NCBI GenBank assembly: GCA_001898035.1
Contig: MKRX01000001.1
Coordinates: forward strand, 55,618 to 119,617
DNA: 64,000 nt
From: Armatimonadetes bacterium 55-13
GTDB lineage: Bacteria; Armatimonadota; Fimbriimonadia; Fimbriimonadales; Fimbriimonadaceae
Reading direction: 5' to 3'
In this document: positions 7,472 to 17,383 of the stretch, one piece after another
Layout: each line of letters begins with the position of its first letter
How positions within the stretch are numbered: the first letter of the stretch is position 1
Notes under the pieces: model-generated
What the model was told of the DNA's origin: nothing
Seen by the model: the letters and a program-made list of their open reading frames with translations, nothing else
The model's database searches: none
Translations under genes and position numbers: made by a program

Positions 7472-8862
7472 GCGTTCACCTCTCGCATGGCCTTTTGAGC
7501 GCTCTTGTCGAGGATGAGATCGTCATCGGATGGCTCGTCGCTGGTCGTGTCATCCGGGCCGTGCTTGATTTTTCGGTCAAGCAAGAAGACGAAGAGCGCA
7601 AATAGGAGCGCATAGATGAGGATGAAGAGAATGAGCGAGGTGAGGACCTGGTGCGATTTGACGGCCTTTGAAAGCGCCTCGGACGTTCTCAGCATTCCGT
7701 AGACAATCCACGGTTGGCGGCCAACTTCGGCCGCGAACCATCCTGCTTGATTGGCAATCTGAGGCAAAAGGACACACCACACCATCAGCTTGAGGAACCA
7801 CTTCTTGTCCCATAAGGTGCCTCTCCACCAGTAGAAAGCGCCGAGGACCGAGACGCCGATGAGGAAGAACCCGATGGCGATCATGAGGTGGAAGAACTGG
7901 AACGTTGCCTGCACGGGAGGTCGGTCTTTCTCCGGAATTTGGTCGAGGCCCTTCATGGGCTTGGAAGCGTCTCCGTAAGTGAGCCAGCTTCCAAGTCCGG
8001 GGATCTTGGGGCCGACTGACTTCTGGCCGTTTGCGTCTACATAGCCGAACATCGTGATATCGAGCGGCTTGCTGGAGTCATAGTGGCCCTCCATAGCGGC
8101 AAGCTTGGCCGGTTGGTTGGCGGCAACGCCGACGACGCTCTTGTGCCCGGTTACCAATTGAAGCAGCGAGGCAACGAGGGCGAGGGAGAGGCCGATCTTC
8201 ATGGACATCTTGGCAATGTCGAGATGGCGACCCTTGAGGAGATAGTAGGCAGCGACACTGGTGACGAAGAAGGCGGCGGTCATCCAGGCGGCGGTGACGG
8301 TGTGGCTCAGTCGATCAATGGAGGATGGGTTGAAGACCATCGCCCAGAAATCGGTGATGTTTGCCTTGGCGTTCATGCCTTCGCCGACGATCTTATAGCC
8401 CGCCGGTGTCTGCATCCACGAGTTGGCAACGATGATCCAGACGGCGCTAAAGGTGGAGCCGAGCCAGACCATGATGGTTGAGAAGAAGTGAACCTTTGGG
8501 CTGACTCGGTGCCAGCCGAAGACGAGGATGGCAAGGAAGCCGGACTCTAAGAAGAACGCAAAGATGCCTTCCGCAGCAAGGGCGCTTCCGAAGATGTCCC
8601 CCACATAACGTGAGTAGGTCGCCCAGTTGGTGCCGAATTGGAATTCCAGCACGATGCCGCTCGCGACTCCAATCCCAAAGATGAGAGCAAAGATCTTGAC
8701 CCAGAAGTAGGTCATGGTCTTGTATGTCTCGTTTTTGGTCTTGAGGTACATGCCCTCCATGATCACTAGGATCAATCCGAGGCCGATACTCAGCGGCGGA
8801 AAGATGTAGTGGAAGGCGACAGTGAATGCGAACTGGATTCTAGCCAGTATTTCAACACTCAT
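7468..8862 (-). CDS. cydA: Cytochrome bd ubiquinol oxidase subunit I
   Basis: The 464-residue subunit carries quinol-binding and haem sites of the bd oxidase. Recognisable parts are the start RIQFAFTVAFHYIFPPLSIGLGL with the axial His, the GWHRVSPKVHF segment, the segment around residues 240-330 that forms a short Q-loop, and the C-terminal GWFAAEVGRQPWIVYG motif. The short loop puts it in the CydA group common outside enterobacteria. An AGGAGG ribosome site precedes ATG 8862 at a rather long spacing of 11 bases. It heads cydAB and lies 73 bases downstream of the universal stress protein gene on the same strand. Confidence 0.95.
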   Translation of the reverse strand: MSVEILARIQFAFTVAFHYIFPPLSIGLGLILVIMEGMYLKTKNETYKTMTYFWVKIFALIFGIGVASGIVLEFQFGTNWATYSRYVGDIFGSALAAEGIFAFFLESGFLAILVFGWHRVSPKVHFFSTIMVWLGSTFSAVWIIVANSWMQTPAGYKIVGEGMNAKANITDFWAMVFNPSSIDRLSHTVTAAWMTAAFFVTSVAAYYLLKGRHLDIAKMSMKIGLSLALVASLLQLVTGHKSVVGVAANQPAKLAAMEGHYDSSKPLDITMFGYVDANGQKSVGPKIPGLGSWLTYGDASKPMKGLDQIPEKDRPPVQATFQFFHLMIAIGFFLIGVSVLGAFYWWRGTLWDKKWFLKLMVWCVLLPQIANQAGWFAAEVGRQPWIVYGMLRTSEALSKAVKSHQVLTSLILFILIYALLFALFVFLLDRKIKHGPDDTTSDEPSDDDLILDKSAQKAMREVNA

Positions 8863-8935
8863 GGTCTAGGGTTCCTCCTGAACCGACGTCTGGGGTTCGT
8901 TTCCGAACCGGTTTGAGGCATGGGACGCGTGAATT

Positions 8936-9826
8936 TCATCCATCGGCCCGAACAATGAAAACGGAATAGGGCTCGGCGGCGAGTTGGTGGAACGAAACAC
9001 TGCCGACGAAGAGCCGGTCGATAAAGCCATGACCCTGAGCTCCGAGAACAAGTAGTTCGGCTTTGGTGCGAGTCATTTCGGCGGGAATTACCTCGTTCGG
9101 ATTTCCCTGTTTGAGGGTGTAGTTGGCGTTATATCCGTGTTGAGATAGCTTGCCGACGAGTTCTTCCGACTTCTCCCTGAGCTTCCCTTCGATAAATTGG
9201 TCGATATGGCCGTCCAGTGCGGGAAGGTTCAAATGAAGGAGTTCAGCTTCTTTGTCGCTGACCTCGTATGCGGTGACCACATTGATATTTGTAATGTTCT
9301 GCGGCGCTAGCTTTAGAAAGCGGTCAATGGCGCTGTTGGCATAGGGCGAGTGGTCCGTGGCGAGGACGATCTCGATCGGTCCCTGGGTTGCAACGCCTTC
9401 TTTTGCGACGAGCACCGAATGCTTTGAAGCAGACACGATGCTTCGGCTGGTGCTGCCGAGGAAAAGAGAGGCCAGAGCGCTTTTCCGGGTGGAGGCTAAC
9501 GCAATGAGATCGGCATTGATTCGGTCGGCAGCGTCCAGAATCGTCAGTACGGTGGGGCCGGAGAGGACTTCGCCAGTTGAGCTCAGCCCATATTCCTCGG
9601 CGGTCTTTTGAGCCGCATGGATTTCGTGATTTCCTGCTTGTCGAAGACCTTCCACGAATTGGTTGGTCGCTTCTATGCTGACGACAACACCAAAGGAAGT
9701 GTAGGGCAAGACGATATCTGCGACATTGAGGAGTGTCACTTCTGGGGTGGGGAATCCAAGGCGGCCGAACAAGCGAACCGCCGGTTCGTAGGCTCCGGCG
9801 GTATCAATTCCAATAAGTGCTTTCAA
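8936..9826 (-). CDS. Tandem-domain universal stress protein
   Basis: The 296-residue protein contains two Usp domains of about 145 residues. The second domain ends with GAQGHGFIDRLFVGSVSF, a full G-x2-G-x9-G-S nucleotide-binding motif. The matching segment of the first domain (ASTRKSALASLFLGSTS) has lost the first glycines, so only the second domain is expected to bind ATP. The start is TTG 9826, supported by GGAGAG five bases upstream. The gene sits between hsp20 and cydAB, all leftward, which suggests a role under heat or low-oxygen stress. Confidence 0.9.
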   Translation of the reverse strand: MKALIGIDTAGAYEPAVRLFGRLGFPTPEVTLLNVADIVLPYTSFGVVVSIEATNQFVEGLRQAGNHEIHAAQKTAEEYGLSSTGEVLSGPTVLTILDAADRINADLIALASTRKSALASLFLGSTSRSIVSASKHSVLVAKEGVATQGPIEIVLATDHSPYANSAIDRFLKLAPQNITNINVVTAYEVSDKEAELLHLNLPALDGHIDQFIEGKLREKSEELVGKLSQHGYNANYTLKQGNPNEVIPAEMTRTKAELLVLGAQGHGFIDRLFVGSVSFHQLAAEPYSVFIVRADG

Positions 9827-9855
9827 TTTTTCTCTCCGTAAAATCTGGTTGGTGG

Positions 9856-10275
9856 CTAGGGATATTGGATTGGGATCGGTTTAGAAGTCGATCTTTCCAG
9901 TGGAACTCGTACTTTCAGGACGCCTCTGAGGTACTTGGCAGTCGCGCGAGCAAAGTCAAAATCTTCAGCGAGGTGGATTTCGCAAGCAAAGGGGCCATAT
10001 GGGCGACCCATTCTCACGTATTCTTCTGGGTCTTCGGCATCGTGATCGAACTCGCGAACGCCGGAAATCTTGATCGTATTTGCTTCCGAGGAGATCTGAA
10101 TGTCGTCCTCATCCATGCCCGGGATATCCACGAATATTGCAATTTCGTTTGCGTTGACTCTAAGGTCAAAGGGTGGACGCCATCCCGAGGGTCGGTACGC
10201 CCCCTGTTGGAACGAGCCAACTGTGTTGGACTCTAAAAGCGTGCGAAGATTTGACTTGGGCTTTGATTTTCGCAT
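9856..10275 (-). CDS. Hsp20/alpha-crystallin small heat shock protein
   Basis: The alpha-crystallin domain runs from PPFDLRVNANEIAIFVDIPGM to LRGVLKVRVPLERS, with the conserved GVLKV in place of the A-x-x-x-GVL signature, and a short C-terminal tail PIPIQYP that resembles the IxI/V anchoring motif. I choose ATG 10275 because AAAGGA stands five bases upstream; longer versions from ATG 10296 or TTG 10344 are open but lack a ribosome site. The product is then 139 residues, usual for the family. It acts as an ATP-independent holdase in the cytoplasm. The usp gene follows after 29 bases. Confidence 0.9.
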   Translation of the reverse strand: MRKSKPKSNLRTLLESNTVGSFQQGAYRPSGWRPPFDLRVNANEIAIFVDIPGMDEDDIQISSEANTIKISGVREFDHDAEDPEEYVRMGRPYGPFACEIHLAEDFDFARATAKYLRGVLKVRVPLERSTSKPIPIQYP

Positions 10276-10414
10276 GCGGTTCCTTTTCGGGGCCATCGGC
10301 GGCGCCCACGTTTCGATAGTGGCCCAGAAGCGACGGGATGACAAGTCAGGAATTCGCCGTCAAAGGAACCATGTCATGGAATCTCACCACATGCGGGGGA
10401 TATGATAGGGGTCG

Positions 10415-11098
10415 ATGGGCGAGCATTTGCTAACCCGAGCGGAACCTGAGGATCCTTACGGTCTTTCCGCTCGCGAGCGACAGATCCTCCAACTGGCCAC
10501 GCAGGGGCAGACTGATCAGGCGATCGCCAATACCTTGGGCATCAGTCTGGCGACGGTGGGAACCTATTGGGGACGCGTTCGCATCAAGCTTGGTCCCTAC
10601 AACCGTACGGAGTTGGTGGCCAAGTATCTGCGAACTCAAGCGGAAGGCACCGTCGCGCTATTGCGGACGGAGAACGAGCGGCTTCTGAGAGAGCTTGAAG
10701 AGCACACTCGGACCGAGGAAATGCTTCGAACGAGTCTGGAGATGTTTCGGGGGTTGTTGGAAACGGCGCCCGACGCAATTTTGCTGGTAGACGATCTGGG
10801 TACGGTTCAGTTTTGTAACGAGCGTGCGACCGAGCTTTTTGGCTATTCCTCCGAGGAACTGATGGGAATTTCAGTGGAGCGATTGGTGCCGGAACGATAC
10901 CGAACCGGGCACGTGCGGAATCGGCAGGACTACAACGACAACCCGGTCAAGCGTAAGATGGGCGCACACCTCGCCACGATGGCGCTACGAAAGGATGGCC
11001 GCGAGTTTCCGATGGCGACGGCCCTCAGTGCGACTCAGACCTCCAAGGGGCTCTTGATTACCTGCATCGTAAGAGATTTGACGGCTCAATCGATCTAA
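10415..11098 (+). CDS. LuxR-type HTH regulator with C-terminal PAS domain
   Basis: A 227-residue protein with the DNA-binding domain first: LSARERQILQLATQGQTDQAIANTLGISLATVGTYWGRVRIKLG at about 17-60 is a LuxR/GerE helix-turn-helix. A short coiled coil follows (LLRTENERLLRELEEHTRTEEML, about 82-105), and then a PAS domain from about 112 (LLETAPDAILLVDDLGTVQFCNERATELFGYS) to the end. This is the reverse of the usual response-regulator order. It probably acts as a one-component sensor-regulator. It is divergent from hsp20, with about 140 bases between them, so it may control the hsp20-usp-cydAB block. A second protein with N-terminal LuxR-type HTH is encoded at 22627. Confidence 0.85.
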   Translation: MGEHLLTRAEPEDPYGLSARERQILQLATQGQTDQAIANTLGISLATVGTYWGRVRIKLGPYNRTELVAKYLRTQAEGTVALLRTENERLLRELEEHTRTEEMLRTSLEMFRGLLETAPDAILLVDDLGTVQFCNERATELFGYSSEELMGISVERLVPERYRTGHVRNRQDYNDNPVKRKMGAHLATMALRKDGREFPMATALSATQTSKGLLITCIVRDLTAQSI

Positions 11099-11267
11099 CT
11101 GCCCAGTTGCTTGATTCTTGAGTTTCCGGGTCGTCTTTTTAGAGGGAAATTGAGTCTAACTTCCTGGATTGCACTCGAATACCAGGAATTTTCATAAATC
11201 CTCCGATACGGGTGAGCCAGTTGCGCGTATCTTGTTCGACATACGGGCTAGAAGTAACAAAGATTCA

Positions 11268-12692
11268 ATGAACACCATCCTTCCCTTTATCGCTTTCGCT
11301 GCCGCCGCCGCTGCCTTAATTCTCTCGCCGCCGGTCGAGCCCAAACCGACAAAGGGTGGATTTATCCATGGCATTGTTCTGATTCTGATTGCTTTAGGGG
11401 CCGGATACTACTGGCGGAATGACTACGCCAATCTGCTGCCTGCGGCGATTGCTTTCTCGATCGGAATCGGGGTGGCGGGCCTTTGCGGTTTTGTCGAGCG
11501 AATCAAAGTTGGCTCGGGAGCGGCGGCAGCGGGACTTGGCGCGGGTCTCGCGGGATTAGCGAATTGGGTGGATAGTTCCTATCTCTCGATGGTGCAACTC
11601 GCGTTGATCGCGGGGTTGTCGCTCGGAGCATGGTGCTTTGCCACCAATGAGAAAGGAAAGCTAAGTTTGCCCTTGGCAACGGCGCTTTTCGGATCAGTGT
11701 TCCTGGCGGCGGACTTCATGGGTGGCAAAGCGCTGTCTAACGAGCCGGGCGCCCACTTTGGATCCACATTGGGGTTGGCGGTGGCGATCGCAGGACTGAT
11801 CGGATTGGCCGCGGGCCGAAGCGAGAAACGCCAAGACGGCGGTCTGCCCTTTCTTGCCGGTTGGTTGACGGTGATCCTTTTGGTAGCGTTGGGCTACGCG
11901 GTAGGAGCGCGTTATCTGGACAGCAAGGAATCTTGGATGATCTTTTGCGGTTCCGTGGTGATCGCCGCCATCTTGAACTGGGTCATTCGACCGACTGGGC
12001 AAGACGATGCGTTGGCGTTTTTGATGTCGGCAGTCATCTGGATAGGAGTCGCAACGCTGGCATTCTCCTATTCCCGAGGGTTCGGCATGACGATCGCTCT
12101 GGTGGGGGCGATTTCGACACTCCTCTTGATTGGTAATGTCCGAGCGCTTCTGAGCGCAGGGCCGCTCTTGGGACTGGTGTTCTATCGCGTTCTCCGAGAA
12201 GCCTTTCCGGCGGCGACGCGGGCTTTGGACATAGGTCAGCACTATGCGGTCATCGGATTGGCGTTCGGATTGACCTTAGCGCTTTTGCCGGTGGATTGGT
12301 TGAAACTGCGTTCTCGGCTCACAGGATTGGCGCCGTGGGGGCGTGCTTTGTGGGTGATCGCGCTTTGCTTACTCCCCGTTGGACTCTCCGTGGTTTTAGG
12401 AGCGAAAGGCATGGTGGGATTTGTTGCTGGGCTGGGGTTCGCGGCTTTGATTGAAGGGATTCGAAACGGTTCCAGCCTCATTCCTCTCGTTTTGGCATCT
12501 GCTCTGGCGGCAATGACGACGGTGAGTTATGGCTGGTTGACGAATCTGCTCGACCTAACGCGCGAGACGAAGCAGACGGCATTTTATTGGATTGGCGGTA
12601 CGGCGTTGGTCTTGGCGATTTTGATCGCCTCGGTATCAAAAGCCGACCCGACGACTTCGGAGTCCAGCGACTCCGCTATGGATGTGAGATGA
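11268..12692 (+). CDS. Polytopic membrane protein of unknown family (macroglobulin operon)
   Basis: I choose ATG 11268; the frame is open for 33 codons upstream, but those residues are hydrophilic and the hydrophobic part starts exactly at MNTILPFIAFAAAAAALIL. The 474-residue product has roughly 13 to 15 hydrophobic segments rich in Gly, Ala and Leu, with short loops (for example RPTGQDDALAF) and no recognised motif. Its stop overlaps the start of the alpha-2-macroglobulin gene (ATGA), so the two are probably made together. A 7-bp inverted repeat (11161-11167 with 11182-11188) lies in the leader. A transport or scaffold role is possible but is only inference. Confidence 0.75.
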   Translation: MNTILPFIAFAAAAAALILSPPVEPKPTKGGFIHGIVLILIALGAGYYWRNDYANLLPAAIAFSIGIGVAGLCGFVERIKVGSGAAAAGLGAGLAGLANWVDSSYLSMVQLALIAGLSLGAWCFATNEKGKLSLPLATALFGSVFLAADFMGGKALSNEPGAHFGSTLGLAVAIAGLIGLAAGRSEKRQDGGLPFLAGWLTVILLVALGYAVGARYLDSKESWMIFCGSVVIAAILNWVIRPTGQDDALAFLMSAVIWIGVATLAFSYSRGFGMTIALVGAISTLLLIGNVRALLSAGPLLGLVFYRVLREAFPAATRALDIGQHYAVIGLAFGLTLALLPVDWLKLRSRLTGLAPWGRALWVIALCLLPVGLSVVLGAKGMVGFVAGLGFAALIEGIRNGSSLIPLVLASALAAMTTVSYGWLTNLLDLTRETKQTAFYWIGGTALVLAILIASVSKADPTTSESSDSAMDVR

Positions 12693-15600
12693 AGGCTTCA
12701 ACCACACGGGCAGCAGTTTCCACGAAGCTGATTGGGCTTCTGGCGGCGGCGGGTATCGCCGGAGCATTGATGGCATTTGGCATCACCGAAGAAGTGCCGT
12801 TGGGTGGCTTGTCCGGCAAAGCGGTGATGAAAGAGAATGGCAAGCCGCTGGAGGGCGTGACCATTCAGATTGCCCCGCCGGAAGACATGTCCCATGAATA
12901 TGTGCGCCAACGGACCGTCGAGACAGATGAGGATGGCCGATTCAATATCAGAAATTTGCCCGCCGGAACTTATACGGTATGGGCTTACACGCGGGCGCAC
13001 CGATTGGAGAGTCAGTTGCTCACCATTGAAGAGGGCAAGCCGACGGCCGTCGAACTGACTCTGATGCCGGAGGACCCCTACCTTAACTTCAACACAAGCC
13101 AACGGGTATTTCTTCCCTCGGAGCAATCGACCTTCCAACTGGATGGCTTTTTGCCAGACGACGAAATGGGAATCGATGTTTATAAACTCGATCTTGATGG
13201 AATCGTTAAGAAGGGCAGCGTCTCCGAGTTGTTGCGTTCTTTCGCGCGATATGACGGCACGTTTGGCGACCCTAGCAAGTTTGGTTCAAAGGTCCGGCAT
13301 TTGGACTACCGGATCACCAAGCGAGACGCGGAGGGTGTGTTTGTAGAAGGTGTGGCGCTCGACCCGCTTCCAGAAGGATTTTACTGGGTGCAATGCAGGT
13401 CGGGAAAGGTCAACCGAGGCGGATTTATCAATGTCTCGAAGATTGGCTTGGTTACCAAGTCCGGGGCCAAGCGGGGACTCTGCTTTGTGACCGATTTGAG
13501 CACGGGCGCTCCCGTTGACGGCGCCGATCTATCCTTAGCGGTGAACGGAGGGATGAAGTCGCTTGGGAAGGCGAGTCCGGATGGAACTCTCTCCTTCGAT
13601 TTGCCGGATGCCGACCGCAATCTGGTGATGGCACGAAAAGGGAGTTCTGTCGCGGTCGTCGATTTCTACAGCAGTAGTAACGACGACGAAGGGGCGGGCT
13701 CGGGTCGGATCTTTATGTACTCCGATCGCCCGATCTATAAACCCGGCGATTTGGTTCAGTTCAAGGGCATCGCGCGAAAACTCGCGGGAGTTGATTTCCA
13801 AGTTCCGAATGGCGGAACGATGACGGGTGAACTGCGCGATCCAGACGACAACTTGGTCCAGACCTTCAACCTTCCGGTCTCGAGTCGAGGAACGTTTTCT
13901 GGCAAATTCACCACGAATAAGGAAGCCAAGCCGGGGTTCTACACCCTTTTGATGAGCGGTCCGGGTGGCAAGGGAAGCATGACGGTCAATCTGGCCGCGT
14001 ATCGGAAGCCGGAGTTTAAGATCACGGTTACGCCCGAGCAGAACTTCTATGTGTTTGGGAATCGGGTTCGGATGAAGGTGAAGTGCGAATACTACTTCGG
14101 CGGACCGGTCGTGGGGGCCGAACTGACCGCTTACGTCTCTCGCGCTCCTCATTGGTCATGGACCGATGAAGAGGGCGAGGAGTACTACGACGAAAGCGGA
14201 AGCGGCGAAGGCATCGACAATCTGGAGGCGGTGACCGACGACAATGGCGAGGCGGTGATTGAGTTCGATACCGAGCGACCGAAGGAAGATCAACAGTATT
14301 CGTATTACGGGGATTCGGACTTTGACTACACGATGATGGTGTCTGCCAAGGAGGCGGACAAGTACTTCGACGGCCAAGGGCGAGTGTTGGTCACTCGTGG
14401 AGACTTTGCCATTTCGGCAGATACCTCGGAGTACATCGGCCAGGTTGGATCGCCGGTGGATGTGGAAGTCACCGCGGTTTCGCACATCGACAAGAAGCCT
14501 CTATCTGGGAAGCAGATTCAGATCATTGCGGGCAAGGAAAGTTGGGAGAGCGATAAAGAGCGATTCTCGCCCACTGAAACCTTTAACGCGACGACGGGTC
14601 CAGATGGTGTAGCAAAGATTACATACACCCCGAAGGACTCGGGATCGGTGATGTTCAAGACGGTAGCGATAGACGACCACAAGAACAAGATCGAAACTCA
14701 GGCTTACCTATACGTGGAGGGCTCCGGAGCGCCAGCAAGGCCAGGTGGCAAGCTGACTGTGCAACTCGACAAGCGCGATTACCATCTTGGAGACACCGTA
14801 AAAGCGTTGATCCAGACCGACAAGCCGGGTGGGTTCGCCCTCCTTACGGTAGAGGCGGACGAAGTGCTCTATCGCAAGGTGGTGAATCTTACTAAGTCGG
14901 TGACAATCGAATCCATGATGGTCGAGCGTCCGTTCGCACCCAACGCTCGGGTGTCGGTGGCGTATATCCGGGACAAGCAGTTCTATGAAGCGACCGACGA
15001 TCTCAAGATCGACCTCGTTCAGCAGAAGCTTAAGATTCAGATCAAGCCGGATCGAGACGTTCTGCAACCGGGTCAGACAGTGAACTACGAAATAACGACC
15101 ACGGATTTGGAGGGGAAGCCGGTCGCAGCGGATCTTTCTCTCGGGGTGGTCGATGAATCGATCTACGCGATTCGGGAGGACGATACCGATCCCTACAAAG
15201 GCTTCTTCCCGCGGAGGTACATCAACGTCCAAACCAGTTACTCGTTCCCGGAAATCTATCTGGACGGCGGGGACAAGGCGGGCGGGAACATCCCGATTCG
15301 ATCCAAGTTTGCGGATACGGCGTACTGGAACCCGGAAATTCACACCGACGTCAACGGTCAGGCGCGAGTGGCGGTGGCGCTGCCCGACAACCTGACGGCC
15401 TGGAGGGCGACGGTGGTAGGTGCGACGGACGCCACGGCGGTGGGGATCTCGACGAATCTGATCACGGCTCAGAAGCCGCTCATGATTCGATTGGAGACGC
15501 CCGCCTTCATGGTTGCACAGGATGAGCAGACGATTTCGGCGATCGTTCAGAACAATACGGGACAGGATTCAGACGTGACCGTTCGGATCAATACCAGTGG

Positions 15601-17383
15601 TTTGTCTTTGGATGGATCGGAGAACCAGACGGTTCGAATTGGGAATGGCGAGCGCAAGACCATCGAATGGAAAGCAACCGCGCAGAAGACTGGTGTAGCG
15701 GACGTTACAGCTACGGCAGAGGTCACCAATGGGGCTAATGACGGCGTAAAGCACACGATTCCGATTAAGCCTCATGGCCGTGAATTCCAAGACCTGGAGT
15801 CGGGCATGGTGAAAGGAACCGCCAAGTTCGAGATGGTGGTTCGGGATGGCGCCGATGCGAATACGGGCAGGCTCGTATTGAGCTTAAGCCCGTCGATCGC
15901 GACGACTCTTGTACAGTCGCTGGACAGCTTGGTCGAGTATCCGTACGGATGCGTGGAGCAGACGATGAGTCGGTTCTTGCCGGCGATATTGGTCGACAAG
16001 GCGTTGGCGGAGACCGGGCTTTCCCGTCCCGATCTCCACGCTAAGGTTCCGGGGATTGCGGCCGACGGGTTGGCGAGATTGGCGAAGATGCAGCACGGCG
16101 ACGGCGGCTGGGGCTGGTGGGAGTACGACAACTCCGATCCGTTCATGACGGCCCTCGTTTTAGATGGCCTCCGGCGTGCGAAGCAAGCGGGATACCCCGT
16201 AAGCGAAGTAATGCTGAATCGAGGATTGGACTGGGCGGATCGGCGATTCGATTCGGAGAACAAGAAGACCGATCGCCAACGAGACTTGGTCTACCTTTGC
16301 TATGCAATGGCCACGAACGGCCGCATTGAGAACGCGACCAAGCGGTTTGCCTTCGATTTCAGCAATGCCGGAGCATCTGACCTCGCGTTGGGAGCGATGA
16401 CGGCCAATATGCTTGGACCTAATTACGTGGCGCAACGCGATCAGCTAATGGGCAAGTTGAAGGCCATGGCGGTAGTAGCGGGCAGCACGGCCCGATGGGA
16501 ACCCAATCGCTACTCGTGGGGAGCAGAAAATACGGCGTTGGCTTTGACTGCGCTGGTGAAGCTGCAACCGGCTAGTGAACTGATTCCCAAGACGGTTCGC
16601 TACTTGATGTCGAGCCGACGTGGCGAATATTGGTGGAGTACCCGCGATACCGCCTATGTTTTGATCGGCATGACCGATTACCTGAAGCAAACCAAGGAAT
16701 TGGCGAGACCTGGTGGAGCGTTTACGGTTCTGCTTAACGGGAAGGAACTCAAGAAGATCGAGTTCACGCAGGCCTCATTGCTGCAACCTGATTTGCAGAT
16801 CACCGTTCCGATGTCCGGCTTGACATCTGGCAAGAACTCCATCGAAATTCAGCAGGCGGGGAATGCGGTGTGTTACTACTCCGCCGACCTCCGTCAGGTG
16901 GTCCCGGACGAACAACTTGGAATGGTCGTTAACGGCAGCGGCTTGACGGTAGAGCGCAAGTATTACCGGATGGAAGCTCGGCGGATGGAGGACGGCACGA
17001 TGCAGTTTGTGCCCAGTGAAAAGCCGGTGACGGAGGTTCATGCAGGGGATGTGATCAAGTGCGTGCTCACCGTCCGCAGCAATAAGGATCGGGAGTTTGT
17101 TTTGGTTGAAGACCCGATCCCGAGCAACTGTCACGTTACCGAACGAGACGCGCCCTATGAGGACGAGTCTTGGGGCTGGTGGTGGGCCAGCACCGTCATC
17201 TTGGAAGATCGGGTTTCGTTCTTCGCCAGGAACTTAGAGACCGGCGAGAAGGAGTTTAGCTATATCATGCGGGCAGAAGCGGACGGTAAGTCCAACGCTT
17301 TGCCAACTCGCGTGGGAAATATGTACGATCCTGACGACGTTGCCTCGGCGGGCGAATTGGAACTGAAGGTGAATCCGCGATGA
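12689..17383 (+). CDS. Bacterial alpha-2-macroglobulin with intact thioester motif
   Basis: The 1564-residue protein starts at ATG 12689, overlapping the previous stop. An N-terminal signal or anchor (about 13-32) is followed by a carboxypeptidase-regulatory/CnaB-like beta domain (about 34-125). The macroglobulin domains include the MG2-type motif SDRPIYKPGDLVQFKG near 345, and the A2M segment AYWNPEIHTDVNGQARVAV lies near 875. A helical thioester domain with PYGCVEQT follows; Cys1088 and Gln1091 would form the internal thioester. A beta-rich C-terminal part follows from about 1390. Such proteins trap proteases in the periplasm, protecting the envelope. In enterobacteria the usual partner is PBP1C (pbpC). 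Here the partners are a polytopic membrane protein and a VanW protein, overlapping at both ends. Confidence 0.92.
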   Translation: MKASTTRAAVSTKLIGLLAAAGIAGALMAFGITEEVPLGGLSGKAVMKENGKPLEGVTIQIAPPEDMSHEYVRQRTVETDEDGRFNIRNLPAGTYTVWAYTRAHRLESQLLTIEEGKPTAVELTLMPEDPYLNFNTSQRVFLPSEQSTFQLDGFLPDDEMGIDVYKLDLDGIVKKGSVSELLRSFARYDGTFGDPSKFGSKVRHLDYRITKRDAEGVFVEGVALDPLPEGFYWVQCRSGKVNRGGFINVSKIGLVTKSGAKRGLCFVTDLSTGAPVDGADLSLAVNGGMKSLGKASPDGTLSFDLPDADRNLVMARKGSSVAVVDFYSSSNDDEGAGSGRIFMYSDRPIYKPGDLVQFKGIARKLAGVDFQVPNGGTMTGELRDPDDNLVQTFNLPVSSRGTFSGKFTTNKEAKPGFYTLLMSGPGGKGSMTVNLAAYRKPEFKITVTPEQNFYVFGNRVRMKVKCEYYFGGPVVGAELTAYVSRAPHWSWTDEEGEEYYDESGSGEGIDNLEAVTDDNGEAVIEFDTERPKEDQQYSYYGDSDFDYTMMVSAKEADKYFDGQGRVLVTRGDFAISADTSEYIGQVGSPVDVEVTAVSHIDKKPLSGKQIQIIAGKESWESDKERFSPTETFNATTGPDGVAKITYTPKDSGSVMFKTVAIDDHKNKIETQAYLYVEGSGAPARPGGKLTVQLDKRDYHLGDTVKALIQTDKPGGFALLTVEADEVLYRKVVNLTKSVTIESMMVERPFAPNARVSVAYIRDKQFYEATDDLKIDLVQQKLKIQIKPDRDVLQPGQTVNYEITTTDLEGKPVAADLSLGVVDESIYAIREDDTDPYKGFFPRRYINVQTSYSFPEIYLDGGDKAGGNIPIRSKFADTAYWNPEIHTDVNGQARVAVALPDNLTAWRATVVGATDATAVGISTNLITAQKPLMIRLETPAFMVAQDEQTISAIVQNNTGQDSDVTVRINTSGLSLDGSENQTVRIGNGERKTIEWKATAQKTGVADVTATAEVTNGANDGVKHTIPIKPHGREFQDLESGMVKGTAKFEMVVRDGADANTGRLVLSLSPSIATTLVQSLDSLVEYPYGCVEQTMSRFLPAILVDKALAETGLSRPDLHAKVPGIAADGLARLAKMQHGDGGWGWWEYDNSDPFMTALVLDGLRRAKQAGYPVSEVMLNRGLDWADRRFDSENKKTDRQRDLVYLCYAMATNGRIENATKRFAFDFSNAGASDLALGAMTANMLGPNYVAQRDQLMGKLKAMAVVAGSTARWEPNRYSWGAENTALALTALVKLQPASELIPKTVRYLMSSRRGEYWWSTRDTAYVLIGMTDYLKQTKELARPGGAFTVLLNGKELKKIEFTQASLLQPDLQITVPMSGLTSGKNSIEIQQAGNAVCYYSADLRQVVPDEQLGMVVNGSGLTVERKYYRMEARRMEDGTMQFVPSEKPVTEVHAGDVIKCVLTVRSNKDREFVLVEDPIPSNCHVTERDAPYEDESWGWWWASTVILEDRVSFFARNLETGEKEFSYIMRAEADGKSNALPTRVGNMYDPDDVASAGELELKVNPR

